NCBI GenBank assembly: GCA_905197685.1
Contig: CAJJZS010000004.1
Coordinates: 124,001 to 188,000, forward strand
Reading direction: 5' to 3'
DNA: 64,000 nt
Source: an uncultured Oscillospiraceae bacterium
GTDB taxonomy: Bacteria; Bacillota; Clostridia; Oscillospirales; Ruminococcaceae
Shown here: positions 51,598 through 60,073 of the stretch, piece by piece
Layout of the letters: every line of letters starts with the position of its first letter
Numbering within the stretch: position 1 is the stretch's first letter
The notes under the pieces: model-generated
Told to the model about the DNA's origin: nothing
Seen by the model: the letters and a program-made list of their open reading frames with translations, nothing else
The model's database searches: none
Position numbers and translations under genes: made by a program

Positions 51598-52785
51598 ATG
51601 GCGACAAAAGAACAAATCAACGAACATCCTAATATCAAAAAGGTAGTGAGCTTGGAGAGCTTGATATTCATCGTGTGCTTCTTGGGGTTGTTTGGACTCC
51701 TGGCATCAAAGATGGGTACCATCAATATGCTCAACACCATGATGCAGACAGCATATCAGCTTTTGATGGACACCGTTTTGTACATCATGGCGATTGCGGT
51801 GCTTGCGGGAGCAATTTCCGGTCTGTTTACCGAGTTCGGTATCGTAGCGGTAATCAATAAGATTCTTTCTCCGCTGATGAAGCCGATGTATGACCTGCCG
51901 GGCGCGAGCGTTGTGGGTATTTTGGCAACCTACCTGTCGGATAACCCGGCAATTCTGACTCTGGCAGACGATCAGGGCTTCCGCAGATATTTTAAAAAAT
52001 ATCAGCTGCCGGCTTTGACCAATATCGGTACGGCGTTCGGTATGGGTCTTATTATCACTTCGTTTATGATCGGTATCACTTCTCCTACAGGAGAAAGTTT
52101 TATCATGCCGGCGTTAATCGGTAACCTCGGCGCCATCATCGGAAGTGTTGTCAGTGTTCGTTTGATGTTGATGTTTACCGCAAAAGAATACGGCAAAACC
52201 GAATTTTGCGAGGTAGAAGGAATCAATGCGGTTATGTACACCGACTACCGTATGGTTCGTCCGGGCAGCGCGGCGTCCCGATTCATGTCTGCAATGCTGG
52301 AAGGCGGAAAATCCGGCGTCAGCATGGGTGTTGCCATCGTTCCGGGCGTACTGATTATTTGTACCTTTGTTATGATGTTGACAAACGGTCCTTCCGAAGC
52401 AGGCACTTACACAGGAGCTGCTTATGAAGGAATCGGTTTGCTGCCGGCGTTGGGCGATAAACTTGAATTTATCCTTAAACCTCTGTTCGGATTTACAAGC
52501 TCTCAGGGTGTTTCTGTTCCGATTACCTCTCTGGGCGCGGCGGGCGCTGCAATCGGTCTGGTACCGAAACTGGTGCAGAACGGTTTGGCAGGCGGAAACG
52601 ATGTTGCGGTATTTACAGCAATGTGTATGTGCTGGAGCGGTTATTTAAGCACACACGTTGCAATGATGGACAGCTTGGGTTACAGCAAGATGACCGGAAA
52701 AGCAATCATCAGCCACACCATCGGCGGTCTGTGCGCAGGTATCTCTGCTCATTGGCTGTATGTTCTGTTTTCCATGATTGGCTAA
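51598..52785 (+). CDS. nucleoside-recognition (gate) domain membrane protein, YjiH-like
   Basis: This 395-residue polytopic membrane protein has two gate domains: LLMDTVLYIMAIAVLAGAISGLF with PGASVVGILATYLSDNPA, and later GFTSSQGVSVPITSLGAAGAA. Such proteins resemble parts of concentrative nucleoside transporters and SpmA/SpmB. The substrate is not known. The N-terminal 25 residues are polar. Start after GGAGGGAAG. It is a single-gene unit ending at a strong terminator. Confidence 0.82.
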   Translation: MATKEQINEHPNIKKVVSLESLIFIVCFLGLFGLLASKMGTINMLNTMMQTAYQLLMDTVLYIMAIAVLAGAISGLFTEFGIVAVINKILSPLMKPMYDLPGASVVGILATYLSDNPAILTLADDQGFRRYFKKYQLPALTNIGTAFGMGLIITSFMIGITSPTGESFIMPALIGNLGAIIGSVVSVRLMLMFTAKEYGKTEFCEVEGINAVMYTDYRMVRPGSAASRFMSAMLEGGKSGVSMGVAIVPGVLIICTFVMMLTNGPSEAGTYTGAAYEGIGLLPALGDKLEFILKPLFGFTSSQGVSVPITSLGAAGAAIGLVPKLVQNGLAGGNDVAVFTAMCMCWSGYLSTHVAMMDSLGYSKMTGKAIISHTIGGLCAGISAHWLYVLFSMIG

Positions 52786-52794
52786 GAAATGAGA

Positions 52795-52832
52795 TAAAAA
52801 TCCACAGCAAAATAGCTTGCTGTGGATTTTTC
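52795..52832 (+). terminator. terminator of the gate-domain gene
   Basis: AAAAATCCACAGCAA pairs with TTGCTGTGGATTTTT. Confidence 0.9.
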
Positions 52833-52863
52833 TGTATGAAAAATTTTTTGATAAAAAAGGAAG

Positions 52864-53334
52864 ATGATTTTGAAAATAAAAAAGCTGAGCACCCTAAAAG
52901 AGTTGAAAGATGGATATGAGATTTTCCGTCACTGTATGTATCAAGCGACAGAAGAAAAATATCGGAAAAAAATGACAGAGTGGATGGAAGAAAAAAACAT
53001 CATCGTTTATGCCGCTATGGAAGAAAACCGGATAAAAGGGATGATTGTTTTTCGGTTTTGTCAGGACAACACAGCCGAAGTCATGGGGGTTGCCGTTCAC
53101 CCTGCCTATCGTTTGCAGGGAATCGGTTCGGAGCTGATAAGACAAGTTGCAAAAGAATACGGGATAGAAAAAATAGTTGCGGAAACAGATGAGCAAGCGG
53201 TACTGTTTTACCGAAAAATCGGATTTCAAACAGAAAAAACAGAACGAAAATTTTCCGAAGAAACGGTCATTCGTTATATTTGTACATGGAATGTAAAAGA
53301 AGGGAAACAGAAAAGAGGGGAGGATTTTATATAA
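52864..53334 (+). CDS. GNAT family N-acetyltransferase
   Basis: This 156-residue acetyltransferase has motif A MGVAVHPAYRLQGIGSELIRQ (about residues 76-96; Q/RxxGxG-type LQGIGS) and the later VLFYRKIGF. The substrate is unknown. The start at 52864 has AAGGAAG close by. The last codons (KRGEDFI) and stop are part of a 44-bp perfect palindrome that serves as the terminator. It is a separate unit from the gate-domain gene. Confidence 0.87.
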   Translation: MILKIKKLSTLKELKDGYEIFRHCMYQATEEKYRKKMTEWMEEKNIIVYAAMEENRIKGMIVFRFCQDNTAEVMGVAVHPAYRLQGIGSELIRQVAKEYGIEKIVAETDEQAVLFYRKIGFQTEKTERKFSEETVIRYICTWNVKEGKQKRGEDFI

Positions 53335-53352
53335 AATCCTCCCCTCTTTTCT
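53309..53352. terminator. 44-bp perfect palindromic bidirectional terminator
   Basis: Positions 53309-53330 are the exact reverse complement of 53331-53352. The structure contains the last codons of the GNAT gene on the plus strand and reaches the stop codon of the DegV gene on the minus strand. CTTTTCT tracts lie on both exits. Confidence 0.9.
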
Positions 53353-54209
53353 CAGCTTAACTTTAAAACACAAATTCCCAGTAATCCGGGTCCGGTATGA
53401 ACGCCGAGAGCCGGACTGATTTGACCGCGCACCGCGACAATGCCGTTTGGAATTTTTTTGCGAACCTCCGTAAGCAAAGCCTCGGCTTCCTCGGCGGCTC
53501 CGCCGTGCATGACGGCAAGCATGACCTTCGGACAGCCCTCCGCAAATTTTTGCGCCAGTTCCAGCACCTTTTTCACCGATGGGGTGCGTCCTAAAGCCTT
53601 TGCCATCGGGTAGTAGTTGCCCTCTTCGTTGCAGGAGATAATCGGCTTTAAGGAAATCGCGCTGCCAAGCATCGCTGCCACCTTGCCGATTCGTCCGCCT
53701 TTTTGCAGATATTCCAATGTTTTTAAACAGAAAAAGATTTTGCTGCTGCTAAGCATCTCCTCGGTTTTCTGACAAAGTTCCTCGAAGGAAAGACCTTCCT
53801 CCAAAAGCTGCGCTGCGCGAATGGCGATAATTCCGCTGCCGATGGAGATGTTTTTGGAATCAATCACGCGACATTCCAGTTTATCGTAATCTTCACAGAT
53901 TAAACGGAGCATATTGCAGGTTCCGCTTAAACTGCCGGAAATGCAGATTGCCAAAACCTTGCGGTATCCCTGTTCATAAATTTCGTCCAAAACGGAAAGA
54001 ACCTGTTCGCCGCTCGGCAATGATGTTTTGGGAATTTCGGTGGGAAGTCTGCGGTACACTTCCTGAGCGTCAATGGTGAGTCCGTCCAGATATTCCCCTT
54101 CGTTAAAGATAACTTTTAAGGGAATCATAAAAATATGATGACGTTCCAACAGTTCCTGCGGCACATCGCTGCCGGAATCGACGAGAATAGCAATTTTATC
54201 CTGATTCAA
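53352..54209 (-). CDS. DegV family fatty-acid-binding protein
   Basis: This 285-residue cytoplasmic protein binds fatty acids and in Firmicutes (FakB) presents them to the FakA kinase for phospholipid synthesis. The start is typical (KIAILVDSGSDVPQELLERH), with the fatty-acid carboxylate motif TSLPSGEQV and ICISGSLSGTCN. It starts with TTG at 54209, correctly spaced from AGAAAGG; the longer frame to 54299 lacks a ribosome binding site. No fakA is adjacent. Confidence 0.9.
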   Translation of the reverse strand: MNQDKIAILVDSGSDVPQELLERHHIFMIPLKVIFNEGEYLDGLTIDAQEVYRRLPTEIPKTSLPSGEQVLSVLDEIYEQGYRKVLAICISGSLSGTCNMLRLICEDYDKLECRVIDSKNISIGSGIIAIRAAQLLEEGLSFEELCQKTEEMLSSSKIFFCLKTLEYLQKGGRIGKVAAMLGSAISLKPIISCNEEGNYYPMAKALGRTPSVKKVLELAQKFAEGCPKVMLAVMHGGAAEEAEALLTEVRKKIPNGIVAVRGQISPALGVHTGPGLLGICVLKLS

Positions 54210-54401
54210 AGTAACCCGACCTTTCTGTAAAATATAGTATATAAAACCATATTTTGTGGTACATAATAAAATTTTATATCCTGACCGAAGAAAAGTCAAG
54301 AGCGAACAAGCAAGAACAAAAGAAAGTTAAAAAAATGTTTTTGAAAAAAAGAAAGAAAAAAGAAGAACGCTGTTTCGATAGCTGAAAAACGGTTTTTTCT
54401 C

Positions 54402-54430
54402 TTGCAAACGGCGGCAAGTTGGGGTAAAAT
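54402..54430 (+). promoter_or_regulatory. promoter of the diaminopropionate ammonia-lyase gene
   Basis: TTGCAA (54402-54407) and TAAAAT (54425-54430), spacer 17 bp. Confidence 0.6.
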
Positions 54431-54495
54431 CGGAGTAGCATATTTTAATTTTGGGGAAAAAGAATCCAATGATTGATGTGTCAGGAGGAAATTTT

Positions 54496-55722
54496 ATGAC
54501 AGAAGAGTTTAAAGTGGTTCAATATGAAAGAAATCGGGAAAAAAGTGCCGATCTCAGCTTTTTAAACCGGGAGGTTGCCGACAAGGCGACACAGTTCCAC
54601 AGCAGCTTTCCAAAGTATCAAAAAACACCGCTGGCTCACCTGAAAAATGCGGCAAAAGAGCTGGGCGTGGGGGATATCTTTGTAAAGGACGAATCCTATC
54701 GTTTTGGATTAAATGCATTTAAGGTGTTGGGCGGCTCGTATGCCATCGGTACATATATTGCAAAGCGTCTGGGAAAGGACCTTTCCGAGCTGCCGTTTGA
54801 GGTGATGACCTCGGACAAGGTGAAAAAACAGTTGGGAGAACTGACTTTTGTTACTGCAACCGACGGCAACCACGGAAGAGGGGTTGCATGGACTGCAAAT
54901 CAGCTTGGACAGAAATCGGTGGTCTATATGCCGAAGGGTTCTGCGCCGGAGCGATTGGAAAATATCCGAAAAGAAAATTCGGACGCTTCGATTACCGAGC
55001 TGCGCTATGACGATGTGGTAAGAATGGCAAGCAAACGCGCGCAGCAGCCAAACTGCGTGTTGGTTCAGGATACCTCCTGGGACGGTTATACCGAGATTCC
55101 GGGTTGGATTATCCAGGGATATACCACCATGGCAAACGAAATTTATCGGGAGCTGGAACAGATGAAAGAGCGCCCGACGCACATCTTTTTGCAGGCGGGG
55201 GTAGGCTCGATGCCGGCTTCTCTGGCAGGCTTTTTTACCAATGTTTACAAAGATAACCCACCGTTTATCGGTGTGGTAGAACCGAATAAATCGGATTGTA
55301 TCTTCCGCACAGCTGCGGCAAGGGACGGAAAGATGCACTTTGTTACCGAGGAAATGAACACCATTATGGCGGGGCTTGCCTGCGGAGAACCGTGTCCGAT
55401 TGCGTGGGATGTTTTAAAGGACTGCTGTGATTTCTTCCTTTCTTTCCCGGATTATGCGGCGGCAAAGGGCATGAGAATTTTGGGCAATCCCATCGGAGAG
55501 GACCCGCGCGTTGTATCGGGTGAATCGGGAGCTTCTGCATTTGGCTGTATTGCGGAAATTTTAAGCAACCCCAATTTACAGAAGATAAAAGAACAGCTTT
55601 GTTTGAATGAAAACTCAAAACTGCTCTTTATCAGCACCGAAGGCGACACCGACCGCAAAAACTATCGTTCGATTGTTTGGGACGGAAAGTATGACAGCTA
55701 TCAAAAACAGCCGCTGTGCTGA
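54496..55722 (+). CDS. dpaL: diaminopropionate ammonia-lyase
   Basis: This 408-residue PLP enzyme (YgeX/DpaL family, fold type II) degrades 2,3-diaminopropionate to pyruvate and ammonia. The PLP lysine lies in RFGLNAFKVLGGS (about residues 73-85), with TATDGNHGRGVAW for the phosphate/carboxylate contact and a glycine-rich QAGVGSMPASLAGF phosphate loop. ATG 54496 follows TCAGGAGG; the frame upstream to 54451 has no site. The gene is isolated from other catabolic genes. Confidence 0.94.
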   Translation: MTEEFKVVQYERNREKSADLSFLNREVADKATQFHSSFPKYQKTPLAHLKNAAKELGVGDIFVKDESYRFGLNAFKVLGGSYAIGTYIAKRLGKDLSELPFEVMTSDKVKKQLGELTFVTATDGNHGRGVAWTANQLGQKSVVYMPKGSAPERLENIRKENSDASITELRYDDVVRMASKRAQQPNCVLVQDTSWDGYTEIPGWIIQGYTTMANEIYRELEQMKERPTHIFLQAGVGSMPASLAGFFTNVYKDNPPFIGVVEPNKSDCIFRTAAARDGKMHFVTEEMNTIMAGLACGEPCPIAWDVLKDCCDFFLSFPDYAAAKGMRILGNPIGEDPRVVSGESGASAFGCIAEILSNPNLQKIKEQLCLNENSKLLFISTEGDTDRKNYRSIVWDGKYDSYQKQPLC

Positions 55723-55797
55723 TTGGAATCGGCAAAAAACGAATCATAATTTCATCAAAATTTACAATTTGTTTATCTGCGATGTCCAAATATATTA

Positions 55798-55803
55798 TAT
55801 AAT
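55798..55803 (+). promoter_or_regulatory. -10 box upstream of the cyclophilin cluster
   Basis: TATAAT at 55798-55803 lies 77 bases before the first cyclophilin gene. A convincing -35 box is not seen at 17 bp. Confidence 0.4.
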
Positions 55804-55879
55804 GGAAAAGAGAAAAGGGAAGGCACTCTTCCGACCGTAACCCTTATTAAAATCTTTGTTCGGTTAAAGGCGGTGATGG

Positions 55880-56608
55880 ATGATGATAAAGCGCTTATCG
55901 TGCGCTCTGGCGGGAATGTGTTTGATGTTTTCAATGACAGCCTGCTCTTTGGGGCAGAGAATGGAGATTTTTGATCAGAGCAAAATCGTCCTGCTGCAAA
56001 CGGAAGATTTGATAAACGGGGAAGATATTGCGGTGGTGGAAACCTCGGAAGGCAATTTTAAAATGCGTTTTTTCCCAAGCGAGGCCCCGAAAACGGTGGA
56101 GAACTTTATCAATTTGGCGCAGTCCGGTTATTTTGACGGACAGAAAATTTCCCGAATTGAAAAGGTTGAGGAACAGGACAGGGTAAAGGGAAGGCTGATT
56201 GCCGGAAGCGGCAAGCCGATTGACCAGGAGGGGGAAACGATTTTTGAAGAACCGGTTCGCCCGGAAATCTCCTATAACCTGGGAACAATCCCCGGAGCGG
56301 TAGTAGCCTATACCCCTTCCGATGTGATGGACAGCCGTTTTTATATCGTCGGCTCCTGCAAGGTTCACAAGGAAGAGCTGGAGGAGATTGAGCGGAACAA
56401 TTACCCCAAAAAGTTGGTTGATTTGTTCCGCAAGCACGGCGGCTACCCGGAGGATTGGCTGCATCAGTCTGTGTTTGCCCAGGTAGTAGAGGGAATGGAT
56501 GTAGTGGACCGCATTATTCGGGAAACCCCAAACACCGATGCGGACGAAATAACCGATATTGAGATTATCCGCGTAACGATAGAAAAATATCAGGAACCGT
56601 CAAAATAG
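55880..56608 (+). CDS. cyclophilin-like lipoprotein with degenerate active site
   Basis: This 242-residue lipoprotein has lipobox SMTAC (Cys22) and a cyclophilin-like domain (VVETSEGNFKMRFFPSEAPKTVENFINLA). The usual FHRVI...FMIQGGD block is replaced (QKISRIEKVEEQDRVKG), and GSQFFIV becomes DSRFYIV, so the glutamine of the catalytic site is lost. Prolyl isomerase activity is doubtful; a chaperone or structural role is possible. It is the first of three tandem cyclophilins. Confidence 0.83.
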   Translation: MMIKRLSCALAGMCLMFSMTACSLGQRMEIFDQSKIVLLQTEDLINGEDIAVVETSEGNFKMRFFPSEAPKTVENFINLAQSGYFDGQKISRIEKVEEQDRVKGRLIAGSGKPIDQEGETIFEEPVRPEISYNLGTIPGAVVAYTPSDVMDSRFYIVGSCKVHKEELEEIERNNYPKKLVDLFRKHGGYPEDWLHQSVFAQVVEGMDVVDRIIRETPNTDADEITDIEIIRVTIEKYQEPSK

Positions 56609-56673
56609 GGGTTTTACAAACCAAAGCTCTCGCCTTGCCGTTCGTTATCCGATGACAGGGGAGAGAATCAAAA

Positions 56674-57552
56674 ATGATTGGAGAACAAAAAACAATGAGA
56701 TCAAATAAACAATGGCTGGCAATTCTTTTGGCTGCGATGATGAGCATGAGCGCGCTGACAGGCTGCGGGGAAGACGCAGAAGACGCAAAAGATACAGCTC
56801 CCGCAACAGAGCAGCAGACCGAAGAAAACAAGGAACAGCAGGAAGAAAAGACCGAACAGGATAAGGAGGAAAGCAGCGCGGACGCTTCCGGCGCGCCGAC
56901 AGAAAAGCTCAATCTCTCCGACCCGGACGGTTGGCTTCAGTTCAGCAATCCCGACAAGGACAGCGAAGTAGCGATTATTAAAACCACAGCCGGAGAAATC
57001 GGTGTGATGTTCTTTCCACAGTATGCACCTAAGGCAGTGGAGAACTTTTTAACCCATGCCAAAGACGGTTATTATGACGGCGTAAGTTTCCACCGCGTCA
57101 TCGAAGATTTTATGATTCAGGGCGGTGACCCTAAGGGCAACGGAACCGGCGGCGAAAGCATCTGGGGCGACCCGTTTGAAGATGAATTCAGCGACAAGCT
57201 GCACAACTTCCGCGGCGCGCTGTCGATGGCAAACGCAGGTCCCGGCACCAACGGCAGCCAGTTCTTCATCGTTCAGGCTTCCGAAATTCCAACCGGTTAT
57301 GAAGTGCAGATGCAGTTAAACGGCATTTCGGAAGATGCCATTAAAAAATATCAGGAAGTCGGCGGAACCCCGTGGCTGGACGGAATGCACACCGTATTCG
57401 GTCAGGTGTTTATGGGAATGGATGTTGTCGATAAAATCGTAGCGGAAACCAAAAACACAGACGAAAACGGTATGGTTCCGGAAAAAGAACGGGTTACAAT
57501 CGAATCAATCAGCGTATCTCCGGCAACCGATTATTTTGAATATGCAGAATAA
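56674..57552 (+). CDS. peptidyl-prolyl cis-trans isomerase (cyclophilin) lipoprotein
   Basis: This 292-residue extracellular foldase is anchored by lipobox SALTGC, followed by a Glu/Gln-rich linker of about 65 residues. The cyclophilin domain has an intact active site: SFHRVIEDFMIQGGD, GALSMANAGPGTNGSQFFIV and HTVFGQVFMGMDVVDKI. It catalyses proline isomerisation of secreted proteins. A start at 56695 (seven residues shorter) is also plausible. It lies 65 bp after the degenerate paralogue. Confidence 0.92.
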   Translation: MIGEQKTMRSNKQWLAILLAAMMSMSALTGCGEDAEDAKDTAPATEQQTEENKEQQEEKTEQDKEESSADASGAPTEKLNLSDPDGWLQFSNPDKDSEVAIIKTTAGEIGVMFFPQYAPKAVENFLTHAKDGYYDGVSFHRVIEDFMIQGGDPKGNGTGGESIWGDPFEDEFSDKLHNFRGALSMANAGPGTNGSQFFIVQASEIPTGYEVQMQLNGISEDAIKKYQEVGGTPWLDGMHTVFGQVFMGMDVVDKIVAETKNTDENGMVPEKERVTIESISVSPATDYFEYAE

Positions 57553-57581
57553 ACAGCAGTAAGGAAAAGAGGAAGAGTAGT

Positions 57582-58190
57582 ATGTATCAGTTTGAAAAAC
57601 CGGCAAAAGACAGCGAAGTAATTGTTATGCAGACTTCGATGGGAACCATTAAATTAAGACTGTTCCCGGAAAAAGCGCCAAAAACAGTAGAGAATTTTGT
57701 AACCCATGCAAAGGAAGGTTACTATGACGGTCTGACCTTCCACCGCGTCATCAACGGCTTTATGATTCAGGGCGGCGACCCGGAAGGAACCGGCATGGGC
57801 GGCGAAAGCATCTGGGGCAAACCGTTTGAGGACGAATTTGACGTGGAACTGCGCAACTTCCGCGGCGCGCTGTCGATGGCAAACGCAGGTCCTTGCACCA
57901 ACGGCAGCCAGTTCTTTATTGTACAGGCAAACGACTGCGACCCGGGACTGCTTTCTCAGATGAAGGAAATCGGCGTCAATGCGCGCGGACAGGGCTTCCC
58001 GGAAGAAGTAATTGCAAAATATGAAGAAATCGGCGGAACCCCGTGGCTAGATTACAAACACTCGGTATTCGGTCAGGTGTTTGAAGGAATGGAAGTTGTT
58101 GACAAAATCGCAGCAACCGACCGCACCGGCGAACGCGTTACAATGGATAAAGTAACGGTAGAACCTGCTGCAAATCACTTTAGCTATTAA
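57582..58190 (+). CDS. peptidyl-prolyl cis-trans isomerase (cyclophilin), cytoplasmic
   Basis: This 202-residue protein is nearly all cyclophilin domain and has no signal peptide. Active-site blocks TFHRVINGFMIQGGDPEG and GALSMANAGPCTNGSQFFIVQ are intact, as is HSVFGQVFEGMEVVDKI. It is 29 bp after the lipoprotein cyclophilin gene and closely similar to it, indicating duplication with loss or gain of the export signal. The ribosome binding site is AAGAGGAAG. Confidence 0.94.
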   Translation: MYQFEKPAKDSEVIVMQTSMGTIKLRLFPEKAPKTVENFVTHAKEGYYDGLTFHRVINGFMIQGGDPEGTGMGGESIWGKPFEDEFDVELRNFRGALSMANAGPCTNGSQFFIVQANDCDPGLLSQMKEIGVNARGQGFPEEVIAKYEEIGGTPWLDYKHSVFGQVFEGMEVVDKIAATDRTGERVTMDKVTVEPAANHFSY

Positions 58191-58197
58191 GAGAAGA

Positions 58198-58236
58198 TAA
58201 AAAGGAGTAAATCCATATTGGATTTACTCCTTTTTG
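58198..58236. terminator. bidirectional terminator between cyclophilin and mnmA genes
   Basis: AAAAAGGAGTAAATCC pairs with GGATTTACTCCTTTTT over a 5-nt loop. Confidence 0.92.
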
Positions 58237-58254
58237 TTTTCTTTACAAAGCATA

Positions 58255-59322
58255 TTAACGGGTGCCGTCTGTTTGAGAGGTGATATATCCTCCGCCCAAA
58301 ACGGTGTCCTCATAGTAGATGACGCAGGACTGTCCGGGAGCGGGAGCCCTTTGCGGGGTGTCAAACACAACCTTGGCGCGGTTATCCGGCAACAGGGTGA
58401 GAACTGCGGGCGCATCGGAGGCGCGGGAACGAACCTTTACCCAAACGCGCGCGGTTTCTTTTTTATTTGGAATCAGCAGCGGGTTCGGCTGAATGACGCA
58501 GTGGTCAAGCAGAATCCCGTCGGCATATTCTTCTCCGGTGCGGGCAAGGTAAATGCGGTTGCTGACAGGGTCGATCTTCTTGATAAAAACAGGGTATCCC
58601 AAAGCAATTCCCAAACGCTTACGCTGTCCCACAGTGTAGTGCAGCAAGCCTTTATGGGTTCCGCAAACGGCGCCGTCCGGAGAGATAAACTCTCCGGCGC
58701 TGCATTTCCCGAGCTTCTTTTCGATAAATCCGGCATAATCCCCGTCCGGAATCCAACAGATTTCCTGGCTGTCCGGCGCATCTGCGCTGGCTAAGCCGAT
58801 TTCGCGGGCAATCTGACGAACCTGCGGTTTTTCCAGTCCCTCTAACGGCAGCAGCAGCATCGAAAGCTGTTCCTGCGTTAGGCGATACAGCATATAGGAC
58901 TGGTCGCGGTCCAGACAGGAAGATTTTTTGAGTACGGCGGTTCCGTCCGGCAGATGTTCCACCCGCGCATAGTGCCCGGTGGCAATCCGGTCAAATCCCA
59001 TCTCTTTGGCTTTGCGGCAGATAATGCCGAACTTGGTGGTGGGATTACAGAAGATGCAGGGGTTGGGGGTTCTTCCCTCCCGATATTCCCGACAGAAGGG
59101 GAGAATAACATTCTGCTCAAATTCTTCATAACATTTTACAACATGCAGCGGAATATCCAGCTGTTCGGCAACCGTTTTGGCAGCCTCTACAGCGGCTTTG
59201 TGCGCAGGGGAAAACTCCAAAACGATTCCCTCTGTGTCATATCCCTGCTCCCGAAGAAGATGGACGGCAACCGAAGAGTCAACGCCGCCGCTTAATGCGA
59301 CAAGAACTTTTTTAGTGCACAT
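58255..59322 (-). CDS. mnmA: tRNA 2-thiouridylase MnmA
   Basis: This 355-residue enzyme thiolates U34 of tRNA-Lys, -Glu and -Gln. It has the PP-loop ALSGGVDSSVA (residues 9-19), the catalytic nucleophile Cys92 in CIFCN and the partner Cys189 in SQEICWIP, plus the C-terminal OB-like domain. Its start overlaps the end of iscU by 11 bp, so it is coupled to it. The sulfur donor is probably the nearby IscS. Confidence 0.96.
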   Translation of the reverse strand: MCTKKVLVALSGGVDSSVAVHLLREQGYDTEGIVLEFSPAHKAAVEAAKTVAEQLDIPLHVVKCYEEFEQNVILPFCREYREGRTPNPCIFCNPTTKFGIICRKAKEMGFDRIATGHYARVEHLPDGTAVLKKSSCLDRDQSYMLYRLTQEQLSMLLLPLEGLEKPQVRQIAREIGLASADAPDSQEICWIPDGDYAGFIEKKLGKCSAGEFISPDGAVCGTHKGLLHYTVGQRKRLGIALGYPVFIKKIDPVSNRIYLARTGEEYADGILLDHCVIQPNPLLIPNKKETARVWVKVRSRASDAPAVLTLLPDNRAKVVFDTPQRAPAPGQSCVIYYEDTVLGGGYITSQTDGTR

Positions 59323-59740
59323 GGCAAGCTTCAGCGTCCTTTAATTCACCGACAAACGGAGTAGGGTCAATTCCGTTGCGGCGGTAGTAATCGGCAAGAG
59401 CGTGTTTGATTGCCTGTTCTGCCAGTACGGAACAGTGAACCTTTACCGGCGGCAGACCGTCCAGCGCTTCCACAACCGCTTTGTTGGTCAATTTCAGCGC
59501 TTCGCTGATCGGTTTTCCCTTAATCATTTCGGTAGCCATCGAGCTGGTGGCAATAGCGGCGCCGCAGCCGAACGTTTTAAACTTAACATCGGTAATAATA
59601 TCTTTGTCGATTTTCAGGTAAATTTTCATAATATCGCCGCAGGTTGCGTTGCCTACTTCGCCGATACCGTCGGCGTCTTCAATTTCACCTACATTGCGCG
59701 GATTGGAAAAGTGGTCCCAAACTTTATCGGAATACATCAT
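59312..59740 (-). CDS. iscU: Fe-S cluster scaffold protein IscU/NifU
   Basis: This 142-residue scaffold has the three conserved cluster cysteines: C34 (NATCGD), C59 (FGCGAAIA) and C103 (VHCSVLAEQA). Two adjacent ATGs start at 59740 after AGAAAGGA. The open frame extends 28 codons upstream into the repeat element, but no start or ribosome binding site there is convincing. The C-terminal CHVH is additional. It is downstream of iscS on the same strand. Confidence 0.95.
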   Translation of the reverse strand: MMYSDKVWDHFSNPRNVGEIEDADGIGEVGNATCGDIMKIYLKIDKDIITDVKFKTFGCGAAIATSSMATEMIKGKPISEALKLTNKAVVEALDGLPPVKVHCSVLAEQAIKHALADYYRRNGIDPTPFVGELKDAEACHVH

Positions 59741-59780
59741 AGTAATTGTCCTTTCTGAGTCAAAAAATATATAAAAATTA

Positions 59781-59873
59781 TAAAATTTTATAAAATCGTG
59801 TGATTGTTGCACGTTTCTGTGCAATTTTTTCAGCGTTTCGGGGTATTAGTGAAAAAGGAATTTTTTAAACCCG
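59781..59873 (-). repeat. 93-bp direct repeat, copy 1 (iscU-proximal)
   Basis: Matches 59950-60042 at 91 of 93 positions, offset 169 bp. It contains the stem-loop TTGCAC-GTTTCT-GTGCAA (59807-59824) followed by a T run on the plus strand. It lies in the iscS-iscU intergenic region. Confidence 0.95.
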
Positions 59874-59949
59874 CCGAAATAAAGTGAAAATCGGTCAGCT
59901 GAAAAAGAAATACACAGAATCCAAAGACTTCTGTAAAAAGCAGAAAAAA

Positions 59950-60042
59950 TAAAATTTTATGAAATCGTGTGATTGTTGCACGTTTCTGTGCAATTTTTTC
60001 AGCATTTCGGGGTATTAGTGAAAAAGGAATTTTTTAAACCCG
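59950..60042 (-). repeat. 93-bp direct repeat, copy 2 (iscS-proximal)
   Basis: Second copy of the element, with the same hairpin at 59976-59993. The two differences are A/G near 59961 and G/A near 60004. The two copies plus 76 bp of unrelated sequence fill most of the 333-bp gap between iscS and iscU. Confidence 0.95.
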
Positions 60043-60073
60043 AGTTCGCGAAACGGTGCGCAGGTTCAATCTG

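Noticed and set aside
59741..59824. 28-codon upstream extension of iscU from a TTG in repeat copy 1
   Set aside because: It has no Shine-Dalgarno sequence and is not part of the IscU family; the ATG at 59740 follows AGAAAGGA.
59895..60005. 36-codon minus-strand frame starting in repeat copy 2
   Set aside because: There is no ribosome binding site, and the other copy has ACG in place of the ATG, so coding is not conserved.
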